Notes under the pieces: generated by a model
Database searches by the model: none
What the model was told of the DNA's origin: nothing
The model's input: only the letters and a program-made list of their open reading frames with translations
Part shown: piece by piece, positions 31,636 through 43,877 of the stretch
Position numbering within the stretch: position 1 is the first letter of the stretch
How the letters are laid out: each line of letters starts with the position of its first letter
DNA from: Pochonia chlamydosporia 170
Taxonomy: Eukaryota > Ascomycota > Sordariomycetes > Hypocreales > Clavicipitaceae
NCBI RefSeq assembly: GCF_001653235.2
Contig: NC_035795.1
Span: 372,001 to 436,000, forward strand
Direction of reading: 5' to 3'
Length of the DNA: 64,000 bases
Program-made: the position numbers and the translations under genes

Positions 31636-33237
31636 ATGGCTTCCGAACTCGCCGCGGCGCCAGTCCTATCCACCCCCGACGATCACATCCTCGAGGTTCC
31701 TGCCGCCGAATCGATACCCAAATCAACCCTGTCAGACGATGACCTGCGATCAACGTACGAAATCGGGCGAACAGCAAGCGAAATCCGCCAAGGAGGGTGG
31801 AAGAAGATTGCGTTACAATTCCCAGATCACATGCTTGTTGACGCGCCACGGGTTGTGCAATTACTAGACGCTGAACTTGCTTCTTCACAAGGAGATGACA
31901 AGACGAGACGAATTCACATTCTGGCCGATACAAGCTATAGCGCGTGCTGTGTGGACGAAATCGCTGCAGAACATGCAGATTCGGAGGTTGTTGTACACTA
32001 TGGAAGAACGTGCTTGAGTCCTACGAGTCGATTACCCGTCATATACGTCTACACGTCTCACAAGCTTGACCACGGCTTGGTTGTGGAAAAGTTTGCTGCT
32101 GAATTTAGCGACAAAGCAGCCAAGGTTGTTGTCATGGCAGACTTGACGTACCAAGACCACGTTGACGCAATAGTAAATCTTTTGAAGGAGGCGGGGTACA
32201 CAGATATCCTGGGCACAAGCGTTGCGGGAGATCCTGCAGCCATAATACCAAACCGAAAGATTGATGGGCCAGAAATGACAGAGGAAATCATTAAGTCGCA
32301 CTCGCTGTTTCACATTTCCGATCCACCTACTTCTCTGTTGTTGGCTTTACAAACTCGCTTTGCGTCGCTTCACGTTCTCTCCACGACCGACTCAGCACCT
32401 ACCATGGACAATCCGACTTTTAGAGCGGCAGGTCTTCTGCGTCGACGATTCGCGCGGGTTCTGTCCCTTGCGTCCGCAGGGGTGGTGGGCATCTTAGTCA
32501 ACACCCTTTCTGTATCGAATTACCTAGCATCCATCGACTTGCTAAGGGAAAAGATTGCAAAGGCAGGGAAGAAGAGTTACACTGTCGTCGTTGGTAAACT
32601 AAACCCTGCCAAGTTGGCGAATTTCGCTGAGATCGAAGGCTGGGTGGTAATTGGGTGCTGGGAAAGCGGCCTTGTTGAAGATGATGTTGGATATTGGAGG
32701 CCGGTTGTCACGCCGTTCGAAATGGAAGTAGCGCTCATGAGTGAGGAGGAGAGAATATGGGGCGAGGAGTGGTGGGGAGGCATCGAGAAGCTCAAGCAGG
32801 AAGTAGATTCCACCAAAGACGCTGATAAATCACACTTGCAACGCGAGGAGGATGCGTCGATAGAGGCAGCCGGGGGAGATGGCGTCGAGGGCGAGGAATC
32901 TCTACCTCCTCAATTTGACTTGCGGACAGGTAAACTCATCAGTCACAGTCGGCCCATGCAACTCACTGTGCGAAGCTCAAGTACGAGCAATGATGATAAC
33001 GGCACAGAATCTGGAGGTGCGAATGGGGCACAGTCAAACGCCGTGACGAAGAGGGTCGCAGGCGAACTGGCTAGTATCAACGGGGTCGCGAGCCCTGGTG
33101 CAGATTTTTTACGATCGAAGAGGACGTGGCAGGGCTTGGGGACGGATTTCGACCAAGAGGCAAGCACTTTGATGGAAGAAGGGCGCAGTGGAGTTGCGAG
33201 AGGCTATCATGTGGGTGAGGATGAAACAAGACATTAA
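31636..33237 (+). CDS. DPH2: Diphthamide biosynthesis protein 2
   Basis: Intronless, 533 residues. DPH2 partners DPH1 in the radical-SAM-like complex that adds the 3-amino-3-carboxypropyl group to a histidine of translation elongation factor 2, the first step of diphthamide synthesis in the cytosol. Seen: the conserved start of the domain RQGGWKKIALQFPDHMLVDA; the cysteines YSACCVDE (Cys104, Cys105), HYGRTCLSP (Cys126) and VVIGCWESGLV (Cys341), matching the 4Fe-4S ligand positions reported for yeast Dph2; and AxxVVHYGR, VTPFEMEVAL and EEWWGG. The C-terminal 100 residues are acidic then Ser/Asn-rich. Length equals the fungal family. First ATG in the frame chosen. Confidence 0.95.
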   Translation: MASELAAAPVLSTPDDHILEVPAAESIPKSTLSDDDLRSTYEIGRTASEIRQGGWKKIALQFPDHMLVDAPRVVQLLDAELASSQGDDKTRRIHILADTSYSACCVDEIAAEHADSEVVVHYGRTCLSPTSRLPVIYVYTSHKLDHGLVVEKFAAEFSDKAAKVVVMADLTYQDHVDAIVNLLKEAGYTDILGTSVAGDPAAIIPNRKIDGPEMTEEIIKSHSLFHISDPPTSLLLALQTRFASLHVLSTTDSAPTMDNPTFRAAGLLRRRFARVLSLASAGVVGILVNTLSVSNYLASIDLLREKIAKAGKKSYTVVVGKLNPAKLANFAEIEGWVVIGCWESGLVEDDVGYWRPVVTPFEMEVALMSEEERIWGEEWWGGIEKLKQEVDSTKDADKSHLQREEDASIEAAGGDGVEGEESLPPQFDLRTGKLISHSRPMQLTVRSSSTSNDDNGTESGGANGAQSNAVTKRVAGELASINGVASPGADFLRSKRTWQGLGTDFDQEASTLMEEGRSGVARGYHVGEDETRH

Positions 33238-33949
33238 TGAATTTGTCTTATGATACCAATTTTTCGGTTTTTTAGGTAGGAGCATTTAAAATGAGTCACA
33301 TGGCATGGATACGGTATTTGGGACTTGCAAATGTATTAACGTTGTATTGATATCATGACATATAAAATGGTAGGGTATCCGGTCAAATACACATTTCGTA
33401 CAAGCGAGTATGTAATCTAGTAAGTGCTTTGCAGGAATCTTGTCCTGCAGCTTGGAGGTGATATTCGTCGCCGCATTTCCAGCGGGACTCTCGACGTCGT
33501 TTCAGTCGTACGAACATGTGAGCTATGGTGAAGATTTTGTTGTAAACAAAGGGGATCGTAAAAGTCAAGCGTAGCATTTCCCTTTCATATCCGAACTGAT
33601 TCTCCGAAGTCATTTTTGTGTGAAAGCATCACCCGAAGGCGAATTGCTCTCTGTAGTCTTTTAGTCCTTTGCAAGACGTAACAAGTCTCGGTTTGTAGTC
33701 ATTCCAATTTCCGCACTTGCGGCATAGGGAGTGTAAACCATTCGGAAGGTGCATGACTTGTCGCGAATCTCTTTGGAGATGCCTCATAATATCCGGGCAA
33801 ACATGATGCGTTGTCTTGCGAAACCCATAACGCGCGGCGTGCACCTGATCAACAATGTCGCTCTCCCAGCCAGCGACGCCTCTCATTTGCCTCGGCCAAG
33901 CTACGACTTAAAAATGAAGTTTTTTTTGGCAGACACAGAGCATCACACC
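33238..33949. other. Convergent spacer DPH2 / MARVEL gene
   Basis: 3' regions of two convergent genes. Small open frames only. Confidence 0.5.
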
Positions 33950-34637
33950 TCAAACGTAGACTCGCTGGCGATGAGAGTGTGGGCTTCGGTGGCTGTGACG
34001 AGATCCGCCAGAACGGCTTCTGTGACGATGGCTGTGGCGGCTGGAGTGGGTGCGGCGGCGCTCATAAACGACGCGCTCATCGTAGTGATCGCCGTGGCTA
34101 AAGGCGGCAAGGGCCGTGGTAGCGAAGAAGATGATGTTCATAATGGCGAAGGCCCAGCTAGCTTTGAGCATGGAGCAGGGCTTGCCCGTCTCCCAGCCCC
34201 AGTTGGGGACGGGAATGTGATTTGGCGCGTACCACACGGAGCTCGAGTCAGGGTTGGTGCAGTCGGCGTCTGCGATTCCTCGCATTTCATAAACACCAGC
34301 AATGAGCGCACCCATGAAGCAAAGATCGACCAGAGATATGAAGCGAGCGTTTGCAGATGAGCGGTGGTAGCTGAAGAGCGTGAAGACGGCCCAAGCCAGG
34401 GCGAGAACGACGAGAATAAAGAGGATGAGGATCGAATCGGGGGTCAAGGCGTTGTGGTTGACGAATATGTTGATGAACCAGGCGAGCATGCCCATGGGAG
34501 GTATCTGAAGCACATATTTGTGAGTACTTAAGTAGGGTAACTTTTGGCGACGGCGCATTTGCAGTGGGAGTCTTGAGCCTTACCAAAGTGACGATTTGGG
34601 ATATGCGAGTGCACACAAAGATTATCATGAACAACAT
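33950..34637 (-). CDS. MARVEL-domain membrane protein with His/Arg/Ser-rich tail
   Basis: Exons 34637-34584 and 34504-33950 give 202 residues; the 79-nt intron (GTAAGG...TTCAG) falls after codon 18 and completes the first membrane segment (MLFMIIFVCTRISQIVTL, then IPPMGMLAWFIN). Four hydrophobic segments, with a Cys-containing loop (CTNPDSSSVWY...GKPCSM) between the third and fourth, match fungal MARVEL-like four-helix proteins of the plasma membrane, whose exact role is unknown. The last 40 residues are a cytosolic tail of HSHR/HRSR-like repeats, rich in His, Arg and Ser. The start is the first ATG in the exon-1 frame; an internal Met four codons on is an alternative. Confidence 0.78.
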
Positions 34638-37088
34638 GATGGGCAATTGTTTTCGAGAAACCCAATCAAATGTAAGTTACCTAGATATGTCTTGCAGGTG
34701 CCTGTCGGCCAGGGACCTGGAACAAAGCGGATGGCTTGGCTTAACTCTGAGCACTAACGCCGCTGCCGATGGTGGAGGAGAAATCAAATGGTCAATCGTG
34801 GTGTGGAACTTGAAATGCGACCAGTCAACGTGGCAGGGTCAAGTGCGCAAGTGGGATGCCAGGAATGCAAAAGAGAGCAAAATCAAGGCGGGGAGGTCGA
34901 CGGGGAAAGCAATGGTATTATATCAATCAAAGTAAGGCCAAGAAATTTATTTATTGGATGGGCTGGGAATGGAGAGCGCAAAAAATGCTTCGACGCAAGG
35001 GCGGGAGTGCATGGATTTGTCGAGAACGCCTGCATGATGAAGGGAATAAATAAGACGGTGGCTGGGCTGTGTGTGGTGGATGGACATTGATGGATGGGTG
35101 AGATGGTGAGCCGTTTGGCTGCCCAGTTCTAAGTTGGTGACGATGGTGTACAAAGTCCAGCGCAAGGTGAGAGAGATCCACCCGCTCGTGCACGTTTCCC
35201 TTGGTCTAGTCCAGTCAAGTCAAGTCTCTTTTTGCCCAGCCTGCATACGAAACAGGCTGCAGCTGCAGCTGGGCACAGCAGACCACATCTTGTCTAACCG
35301 AAAGCAGCGGCCATGGTCAGAAGAAGAGGAAGATGAAGAGGAAACTGGAGAAGAATAAATGCTGAGACATGATGATTGTTATTTTTGCCCAAGTATGGAG
35401 CCTTTGTTGTGTCTGGTGGATTCAACCTGTTGACTGGAGCCAGACTGACGGACCGCTGTACCTTGTCGTGTCAACGGTCCAGTCCAGCCAGGAACCAGAC
35501 ACCAGCACATCGTCTTACTGCTCTGCTCTGCTCTGGTTTGGCGGGGTATGATGACGTACTCCCCCCAACCCAGAAACCCAGCTCAGAGCAAGTCAAGTGA
35601 GTGTCAACCAGACTGGGAAAATCATGCATCCTTGCGCTAGTCGGTTGAATTCGATGTGCCCATGCTTGAAAGTCAGCTCCAACATGCTGTCGTGTTTTCT
35701 CGCTTGGCCACGAAATGCTGTCTTGAAGCCTTCTTTGCCAACTTCCCGATCCGTAGCTTTCCATAGATTTTTTTTGTTCATCTGCATGGATAATTGATAG
35801 ATGGGCAGGGGAGTTCCCAACATTGACCATTGTCTGGTGGGGCCGGGCCGAGAATTTGGAGAGGCTGGGCTGTGATGTGCTCAACCAGACCAGACTGAAC
35901 ATGGGAATCCGGGAGGCTGGAAATGCTGGGCGCCACACCCAGCAAATCCACCTGCTCCAGCCTTCAATGTCAAGTCCTTTTCACTTTTTTTTTTTTTTGG
36001 CAACCAGACCAGAAATGACTTGACATTGATGATCTTGGAGCCGTTTGTGGGGCATCTTGGATCTGGCAGTTCCATATCTGTTTGAGATTGATCCAGGAAC
36101 CTGCAAGTCATCCACATGGTTCTGCAACTGATTCAATGTGAACTGTCAATTTGGATATACATATACTGGTCGCTTGGTGTTCCAGTTGGTGAGTCAGTGT
36201 AGGACTTCAATGTTATGTAACGAAATTATCAGCTCATGGTTGCACAAAGAGTGCCTGTGTATTAATACTCTCGTGCTCAGTGATGAAATGTCGAGTCTCG
36301 CAATTGGAATTTCTTAACGTCCCTGGTTTTCCATGGGTGAATGGCGGGCGAAATACACCAGACCTTTTGACTTTTGCTCACTTGGCGCATTGCATGATGC
36401 TGATTGCCGTACCAGCCAGACTTGGTCAATCTCAAGCTCTTTTTCCACGACTGAATCCCCCAGAACTGCAATTCACGACCCGAGACATCCAATCCATATT
36501 CTTCCACCACAGCGCCGTGAACTACCAGTGCAGACTCGTGCAACACAGGCAGCCGCACCTCCAGCTTCCTCTCTGAGCTAAGTCTACTCAGTGCGGCTCT
36601 CAAAGCCATCAGGTGGCTGTTCAGCTGCCCTTCCAGCACCCAATGCAAGTGGCTAACTTCGCGTGAACTCCGATGTGCTATTCTGGCTCAGGCTGATGCT
36701 CCAGAAGACCCCAAACGCCACCTTTGGGATCGGTCTGTTCCAGAGGGAAGCCTATGGCGATTGGCTGTCTGACATGAGAAGCCAGGCAGCAAGACGCCAC
36801 GGTCTGAATATCCGCGAGCGAATGCGAAGCTACTGACGGCGATGCGGTCTCGCAGATCTTTTACCGTACGACACTGCATCGCAAGGCTCAGATATTGTCG
36901 AGCTAGATTGTCGGCCGTCTTGTTTGGGCTACAGTAACTAAATATAAAAGACGTCCGTCGACACTTGTTAAACCACTTCGTCTTGGCGACAATAGCGTCA
37001 ATTCCTAAGCTTCTCTCACACTCAGAACAAACAGCACCCAATTGGTGTGCATTTAGAACCTATCTTTGACGTTCGGAATCTCAACACC
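34638..37088. other. 2.4 kb spacer with pentamer-like low-complexity DNA
   Basis: No supported gene. Around 35180-36020 there are many CCAG, CCAGAC, CAAGTC and CTCTG units and a 13-base poly-T (about 35986-35998). The region before the VOC gene (36300-37080) carries only short frames without domains. Confidence 0.5.
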
Positions 37089-37502
37089 ATGGCCACCGCC
37101 ACAACTAGCGAACCACTCCTCACTATTTCCGCCATGTCCCTCATGACGGAGAACTTGGCGGCCTCCAAGGCATTCTACACCAACGTCTTTGGCGCGCGTG
37201 TGCTCAATGAGGATGCCGAATCCTGCGCCGTCAAATTCAACAACATCATCATCAATTTGCTTGATGCCGCCGCGGGGGACGAGCTTATTCGGCCGTCCAA
37301 GGTAGCGTCTCCGGAAGTTGGCAAGCGGTTCCAGCTGAGTATCTGGGTAGACGACCTTGATGCTACCATGGAAAAGTTGAAATCCAAGGGTGTTGAGTTT
37401 CGGTCAGGTCCTGAATTGCGACCCTGGGGTTTGAGAACCGCTACCTTTGATGACCCGGCTGGACACAATTGGGAAATTGCGGAGGATGTCAGCAAAAAAT
37501 AG
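37089..37502 (+). CDS. VOC (glyoxalase/bleomycin-resistance fold) protein
   Basis: Intronless, 137 residues, the size of a single-domain vicinal-oxygen-chelate protein. It begins after the ATG with a short Thr/Ser stretch, then the typical SMSLMTENLAASKAFYTNVFGARVL (beta-alpha opening), a middle strand with FQLSIWVDDLDATMEKLKSKGVEF, and the closing TATFDDPAGHNWEIAEDV. Such proteins bind metals and small molecules; glyoxalase, dioxygenase, isomerase and resistance functions all occur in the fold and none can be assigned here. The frame extends 14 codons upstream but without ATG before 37089. Confidence 0.88.
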   Translation: MATATTSEPLLTISAMSLMTENLAASKAFYTNVFGARVLNEDAESCAVKFNNIIINLLDAAAGDELIRPSKVASPEVGKRFQLSIWVDDLDATMEKLKSKGVEFRSGPELRPWGLRTATFDDPAGHNWEIAEDVSKK

Positions 37503-37947
37503 TCTTGAACACTCGGGGGAACACAAGAGGAGGGTTGCTGTTGCTGTAGCTCGTTCATCACTTTTTAGGGTCATGAATTCATGTCAAACAAAACGACCGC
37601 TTTGGATATCATTATTAGTTAGAACCTGCTCAAAATAACCCATGGCCAACAGCGAAGAGAAAAATTCCCAGTAGCAGTCCGTAAAACGTCTCCCTATAAA
37701 TCTCATGCCAACATCATCATACTGTGTTCCCAGCAACCTTGTTTTCGCACAGAACTATCTCGAGCGAGGGTATCAATCTCCACTAGCTCCCAAATCACAT
37801 TTCATCCAGACAAGACCAAATCCAAAAAGAATAAGATAAACTAAGGAGAGAAAAAGGGGAGGCCCACAAGCTTTCTGCTTGAAGCCCTCTCATCCACAGC
37901 ACATCGATGAAGTTGCGTCCAGTAAAGTCAGTCGTCAGCTGGGGACT
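37503..37947. other. Convergent spacer VOC gene / MARVEL gene 2
   Basis: 3' regions of two convergent genes, AT-rich in the middle; nothing else seen. Confidence 0.5.
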
Positions 37948-38576
37948 TTATGCGCCGGGATACGTCTGAGCCGTCTGAGTGGTCATTTGGTTGCCAGTGC
38001 TCTCGGGATTAGAGCCCTTCTTGAAGCCGTGCTTGAGGAGGGCGAGTAGCTCGAAAACGGTGAGAACTGTGAACATGGCCCAGATGAAGAAACCGAAGGC
38101 AGTAGCTGCCTGCGCGGCCCTGTACGGGCCACAAACAGAGGCGACATTGCAATTGCCAGCGCCGATGAGAGCAGCAAGAGCAATAGAACCAGCAAACCAG
38201 AAGAGAGTGCTAATACCCAACAGCGGCAGAGCAACGATGCTGTGGTACAAAGATGACATGAGGCGAGGAACAACGGCCAGGTAGACCAGAACAAGGATGG
38301 TCCAGATGGTGTTGAAGAGCATAAAGTTGACCTGAGAAGGCGAGCTGACGTGGTAGTAGTACCCCCAGCCGCCATATCGGGAGCCATTCCACGAATTAAC
38401 GACTGTGGGAATAGTCAGTAAATATTCACAAGGTGGTTCGATTTGGACAGTGAATGTATTCATGTCCTGTCGAGAGAAAGTGTTTACGTACCATATGCTA
38501 GGAGGCCCAATGTTATGATATTGAGTAAAGCAATGGCACCAACAAGGACCAGCTTGAGAAAAGCGGGAATCTCCAT
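37948..38576 (-). CDS. MARVEL-domain membrane protein 2
   Basis: Exons 38576-38492 and 38402-37948 give 179 residues; the 89-nt intron (GTACGT...CACAG) joins LLAY to VVNSWNG. Four hydrophobic segments: about 7-28, a glycine/tyrosine-rich extracellular loop, about 57-75, 83-104, and 123-150, with CNVASVCGPYRAAQAATAFGFFIWAMF in the third loop and fourth helix, as in MARVEL proteins of filamentous ascomycetes. Cytosolic C-tail of about 30 residues, rich in Thr and Gln. Function unknown. It lies 3.3 kb from the other MARVEL gene, but its intron is in a different place and phase, so they are not simple recent duplicates. Confidence 0.82.
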
Positions 38577-41500
38577 GGCGGGTAGTTGGTAAGTCTGATC
38601 TGCCCAGGACACTTGTGTAAGCACGATGGTGGAGTAATAGACAGGCGGTCAAAAAGAAGAAGGAAAAATGCCTGCTCAACAAGGAGGGAGCTTTACCAGA
38701 CAGATTCGTGCAGTATTGGGCCTAAATGGGGATGTAGGCGTCGCGGATCGAGGCCGAGAGAGGGAAGGAGCTATCGGTACGGTCTGGTTCGATAAGGTGC
38801 ACAAGACAACAACCGAGTATTCGGAAGACTGGAGGAAGGAACGATGTGCGAAGTTACGGTGCAGTACGACGAGGGGCGTTCTGTTTTTACAGGTATGAAA
38901 GAAGAACTTGAGACGAGGATTCGTCAACTATTTTAATGCTGTGGGTGAGTGACTGTCTGCGACTGACCAGGGTGAATCTCCATGCCAGGTGGGGAGCGTC
39001 ATTCAGCTTCTTTTATTTTCAAGCTGCGAGCCAAGCACATCAGCCTGCTTCCGACAAATCAGCCCAAGAGAGACTGGTTTGGGGCGCTAAATGCGAAAAA
39101 GTGAGTCAACGCCTCGGACAACCCAAAGCAGGGCATCAACGAGACCACTTGAACGACGAAAGCCGAGCCTAAACTAAACATGTGGCGCAGTCCCGTTTGC
39201 CAATTTCAAAGCTGTTTGGAGTCTTTCTTCAGACACCTCGAGCTGAGTGCGTTGCGAACATTTCGCCCTCCCCCCTTGAATGGTCATCATATCCTCAAGC
39301 CTCAAGCCAAGGTTGATCTTGGTTTCATTCACGTTCTTGACTACCTAACTGGGTAGGAAATAACCAGACTGTTCCCGGTGCTTGGCACAGTGCGCCGTGC
39401 TCCGTGTTCTGTGTAACACGGCGTAGCCACAGGCATTACGCAACTGACGCGACAGGTTCCCATCGTTGGATGGCCTGACAGAAACCTCCAATGTCCCGAT
39501 GCCGCCCGTGGCCCCTCGATGACGATTTCCGGCCTTGGCCTAAGCCAATCCCTCGCCAAGACCGGCAGGCGGGTCTGATGGTGGACAGGGAGCTCAGCTT
39601 GTTTCTCTCGTCTTGCATATTGGTTCTTGCTGGGTCTCTGACCTCGTGGCTTGTCTCTCATTCCCTGCAGGAAGATTCCAAGGCTGAAGGCGCTAATGGA
39701 ACCAGCCCTGTCCGGGAAGCTTGATCATGGTGCTACTCTACAACACCGAAAAACAAAGCTGGACGATTTCTTTCCCCCCAAAAGCGAAAGCGCAAGAGAT
39801 ACCATCGAGGGGAGGAGGCTACTAAGCGTAAAACCGAAGATTTGGGCACACAGTCCGGCCGCTATTTCCAAAGTATTGCCCCAGATGTCCAGCTTCGCCT
39901 GGGTTTATATGGTCGGATCTATGTCTGAAACGCAATCAACTATGGCCGCATCAGACAGCCTGAGCTGGTACCAGAGCTCACACTTTGTTTGTGATGAAGT
40001 CTCCATTGACCGCTTTTTTGAAAGCGAGTCCGCTCAATGCTTGATAAAATATCTTGCGCGAAGCAGCCTCATCACTCGCCCTGGGTTCCTAAATAGTCAA
40101 GCTGCACTGACATTCGCATAAATGAATACTGCTTCACATGCCAGGGCAAAGCGGTGCACCAGCTCTCCCCTCCAGCGACTGGTTTTGTCCCAGTTGCAAG
40201 CTTCTGCAACGCTGCAGGATTATGGAGCTCTCAGAGCCAGACTCGAAAGCAAGACGCAACTCGTGCCGGTGCCACGGCAGATGATAGTGGGCGGTTATTG
40301 GCACCGGCCGGTGACGCTAAGTGAGGTCATGGGACAGGGCTGGACGGTACATGTAGCCGGGCAGTGGGACTGGCTTTGTGGCTTTTCGTGGCTTCTCGCT
40401 TCGCTTCTCACGATTGAAGCATGAACCGCCTTCATTGGCAGTGCTGTTACCACCATAAAGTTCAACTGGAACTCGCTTGAAGCTGATCCGGCCGGTCTGG
40501 TAGACTCAACATTGCACAAGTTGGCCATCCTCCGATTTTTACGGCTGCCCCAAGCAAGACCTCCGCAGATGTAAGCATCCGTGGCCGCCAATCTCATGCA
40601 AGCATGTTGGTCAACGAACACCCAGACAGGGATGAAAAATCGATGGCCACGCTGGGGCTAAATTTATGACAACCCCCACCGTCGAACGGCTCCCCTAACG
40701 GAAAATATCCGCACAGCACACAAAAGAACCACTGGTCCGTGTTGAGCTCTGTGGTTATTACTGAGAGTATCCTCAAACGAAACAAATGTGTTGCTCTGCG
40801 AAATCAGCAGTGCAAGTGTTTGGCTCCGGAAAATGGGAATACCCCCAATAATCGCCCTGTCGGATCGGTCAACCCCCAATCTATACGACCCCTTTTCTTC
40901 GAACGCTGGCTCTTCAATCTGGCACCAGTTTGAGAGGACAGTGAAATTACTTGCAGGGTCCCCCGTCAATAGGCTCTGCGTTCCAAGCTCGGCGCCCTCT
41001 CTCTGCGAAATTCTCCGGACAGGGCAATCAAGTTGACCGATTCTGGTGCCATTATGCTCTCCAGTCGCGTTTATTCAATGTTGCTACGGAAAGAGTTGTA
41101 GTGCATGCAGCCCAACTTTTGCCCGGTTTTCCGTGGTAACAACATTGGAGGGGACTATTGTTGGTTTCAAGCCGCTCGTATTCACGAATAAGCCGAATGC
41201 TACGAATTTTATAACGCTAAGACATGCAGTGCTCTCGAATGCGAAATTGAGATTCGTTTGAATGTAGCTTCTTACGAGTACCAGCGATGGACAATTTACT
41301 CAAGTCTTTTCTCAAGAAGGACCAGACTGCCCACTGGAACAGAGATGTGGTACTGGAATGAGTATGGAGTATGTATCTTTGAATCGTGGATGGGCAAGCT
41401 TGCCAAATAGGCATCCGAGAGTGGAGAAGGATGGCGCATAAGCTGAGCCAAGGGTAGGCGAATTCGGGACGCGCCCTTTGGATGAACTCGGATATGGTGG

Positions 41501-41949
41501 CTGAGCGAGTGGATGAAACAGCCGCAAGGTGGTGGTGATGGTCTGACCATATGCTTGAATCAGGGTTGCGTTTTGAGGTTGTGATTATGAATGCCTTTTC
41601 AAAAACGACACTGACTATCTAATTCAGCCTTTCACAGAAGGCACGGGAAAGAGATAGGCTAGATGGCTATACAGCACAAGTCCAAGCGTCATCCAACGAC
41701 TCTCAAATCTGACGGGCTGGTGTAAAGGTACAGTCTGCCAGTATCCGGTTTTCGTCCAGCGCTTTTGATATGTCCATTCACCGACATACGACTAAGGAAC
41801 CTGGGACTTAGGTGGGAGTAAACGGGAGTACATGCGTCTATTTTCGAGCCTGACCCCCGATTTCTTCTAGTTTGAACAGTAATGAGAAGCAGTTTGGGAC
41901 AGATAACGGATATTCGGCGGGGGTTTTATTTTTGAATGGTGGAGGGAGT
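38577..41949. other. 3.4 kb gene-poor region
   Basis: No gene supported. A plus-strand open frame of 156 codons (39651-40121) has no known domain; a neighbouring frame around 39785-39930 reads a basic, protein-like stretch (KRKRKR then EEATKRK) and then stops, so decayed coding sequence is possible. Upstream of the Zn2Cys6 gene's 3' end nothing is recognised. Confidence 0.5.
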
Positions 41950-43877
41950 TTATGTGTCAGGTGCAGACAGAGTGTCATTGCTGGCGAAACCCTCCGCTTC
42001 GACAACTCGCCTCATTTTCCATACATACATTAGATCGAGTTTGATAGCCGAGGCGACGGCGAATGCTTGGCCAACGCGTTCCACCATTGCGACAACTTGA
42101 TCACGCTGCCATTGATAACGCGAGCGGGAGCCGGCTATCCGAAGCGGGAACAAAAATACAAGGGGCGACAAGGTGGTTCGATCCAGACCAAGCTCTGTCA
42201 AAGCCAGGATTGTGTGCAGATGCTGCACTATGGTGGCTTGATCGAGGATCGCGACAGCTATGTTTAGTCGTTGCCAGTGAAGCAGCTCGTAGTCGAAAAT
42301 CCCCGAGAGGTAAATGCTAATGGCAGCGAAGAAAACACGAGCCATGAGACTGCTCGGATCTGATAGCCCTTGATGCCCGCCGCCTTCTTGATGGCGGCCG
42401 TCGTTCAACCCTGGAGAATCTACCAGTCTGAAGCTTGACAATTGGCCTGTTTCAGGGATATAGGCTGTACTCCAACTTCTCAAAGCCTCTCGAAGACGAT
42501 GTCCATCCTCGGCTATGGCTCTAGCTTCGGGCCCGGGTATTTGCGAGGGCGAAATTTCCTGTGCTGCTATAAAGGTTGCAGCTCTTTTTGGGGCGTCAGC
42601 GTTGTCTTGTAGGAACAGCCTGATGATGGGAGGGACCGCCAACACAGCACCGTGATAACCGACTGTGAGCAGTGGAGCAAAGTTGAACTCACCTCACACG
42701 GAGATTGGAGCACATTACCATGATGTCGAGCAACGAATCCACCGGTCTCCAAGAATTCCTGGCGACTCCAGACTCGAAGTTCACCTCCTCGGACCACATA
42801 TCTCGGGACAATGCAACCCATTCCGGTTCTGTGAGAAAGGTCGGTTCATTGAATAGAATGGTCCTGCTGACTTCGAACATCCTGGCCTGAATGAAGAAGG
42901 CCAACCCGGGGCCCGAACGACACGACTCGGGGCCACTGGCTTTCAAAGCCACAGATGTGCCGTGGACGATGTGTTGTAGCCACCAGTGGCCGGTGACATC
43001 ATTCATGAGCTGAATTGCATTAGCATTGGTTTTCCATGTTTTATTTATCCCAAACACAGGACTGAGAAACGCACCTCGAACAGGCCGAGAAAGAAAGTCG
43101 TCCACAGAATACAGACGTGTTGATCCTGTTTTCTTCGTTGTGGCTGTTGGGTTGCACCGAGCCTCCATGCACCAATAGCCTCTTTAAGACCATCGACTGC
43201 ATATGAGTAATGCTGAAAAGCTATCAACAGGGACTCCCGCTTTGGTGGCCCGTCATTCGCGTTCAGTTTGCCAGCATACATTGCGCCAATAGCCAGCATG
43301 GCATTGAGGAGATGGTTTCCTTTGCGAGAGTGCAGCTCAGCCAGCTGCTTCACTTCATCGCCGGCTGTTCGAGAGCGGCCAGTGAAGTCATTCCTTTTGG
43401 AGAAGGTGTCGAAGAAGGTGATGTAAATGGTGGACTTGTCATTGAGACGTCTGGGAGGAGGTACATAGTGGTTGATGTGTGAGACAGTGACGGTGGCTGT
43501 GGCTGTGGACGGAGATGGCAAAGTCGAGGTGCTCGGCCGGGAGAGCTTCAAGGACCAATTTATCTGCGTCTTTTGCTTCCCTCTTTCGACAAGGATCAGT
43601 TTATTGGTCTTGTTTTGAGATGTATAGGTGCATGCGATGTGCCGACGAGCACAATGACTGCAGGGCACATCTCCAGAGCACTGGCGGCGGGTGTGTCAGC
43701 AAAAAGAAAGAAAGGGGTTAAAAAAAAAAATAGAAAAAAATAAATAAGGGTATTATAAGTTATCAGAATTATTTGTGTGGATGGATATGTGAATGGGTTG
43801 CCTACTTTGAGATGACTTGTTGAGCATGCAGAACAGCGGGATCGCTTTGCCCGGGAATCAAATGGACCCAGGGGCAT
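41950..43877 (-). CDS. Zn2Cys6 fungal transcription factor
   Basis: Four exons on the minus strand (43877-43806, 43680-43075, 43009-42693, 42619-41950), introns of 125, 65 and 73 nt, give 554 residues. The binuclear zinc cluster CX2CX6CX5CX2CX6C is complete (Cys15, 18, 25, 31, 34, 41), split by intron 1 between Cys18 and Cys25. The middle, with LNAMLAIGAMY, FFLGLFELMNDVTGHWWLQHIVHG and SLLDIMVMCSNLRVRLF, matches the fungal-specific regulatory domain (Fungal_trans_2 type). The third intron was chosen because the canonical GTGAGT donor joins in phase only to the CAG acceptor at 42620; a nearer CACAG would change frame. A poly-A-rich stretch lies inside intron 1. Target genes unknown; neighbours give no hint. 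Confidence 0.86.

Noticed and set aside
42662..42699. 37-nt intron in the Zn2Cys6 gene (GTGTGA...CACAG)
   Set aside because: Keeps frame but is too short for a fungal intron and has a poor donor; the 73-nt GTGAGT...CAG intron also keeps frame and gives the better family match.
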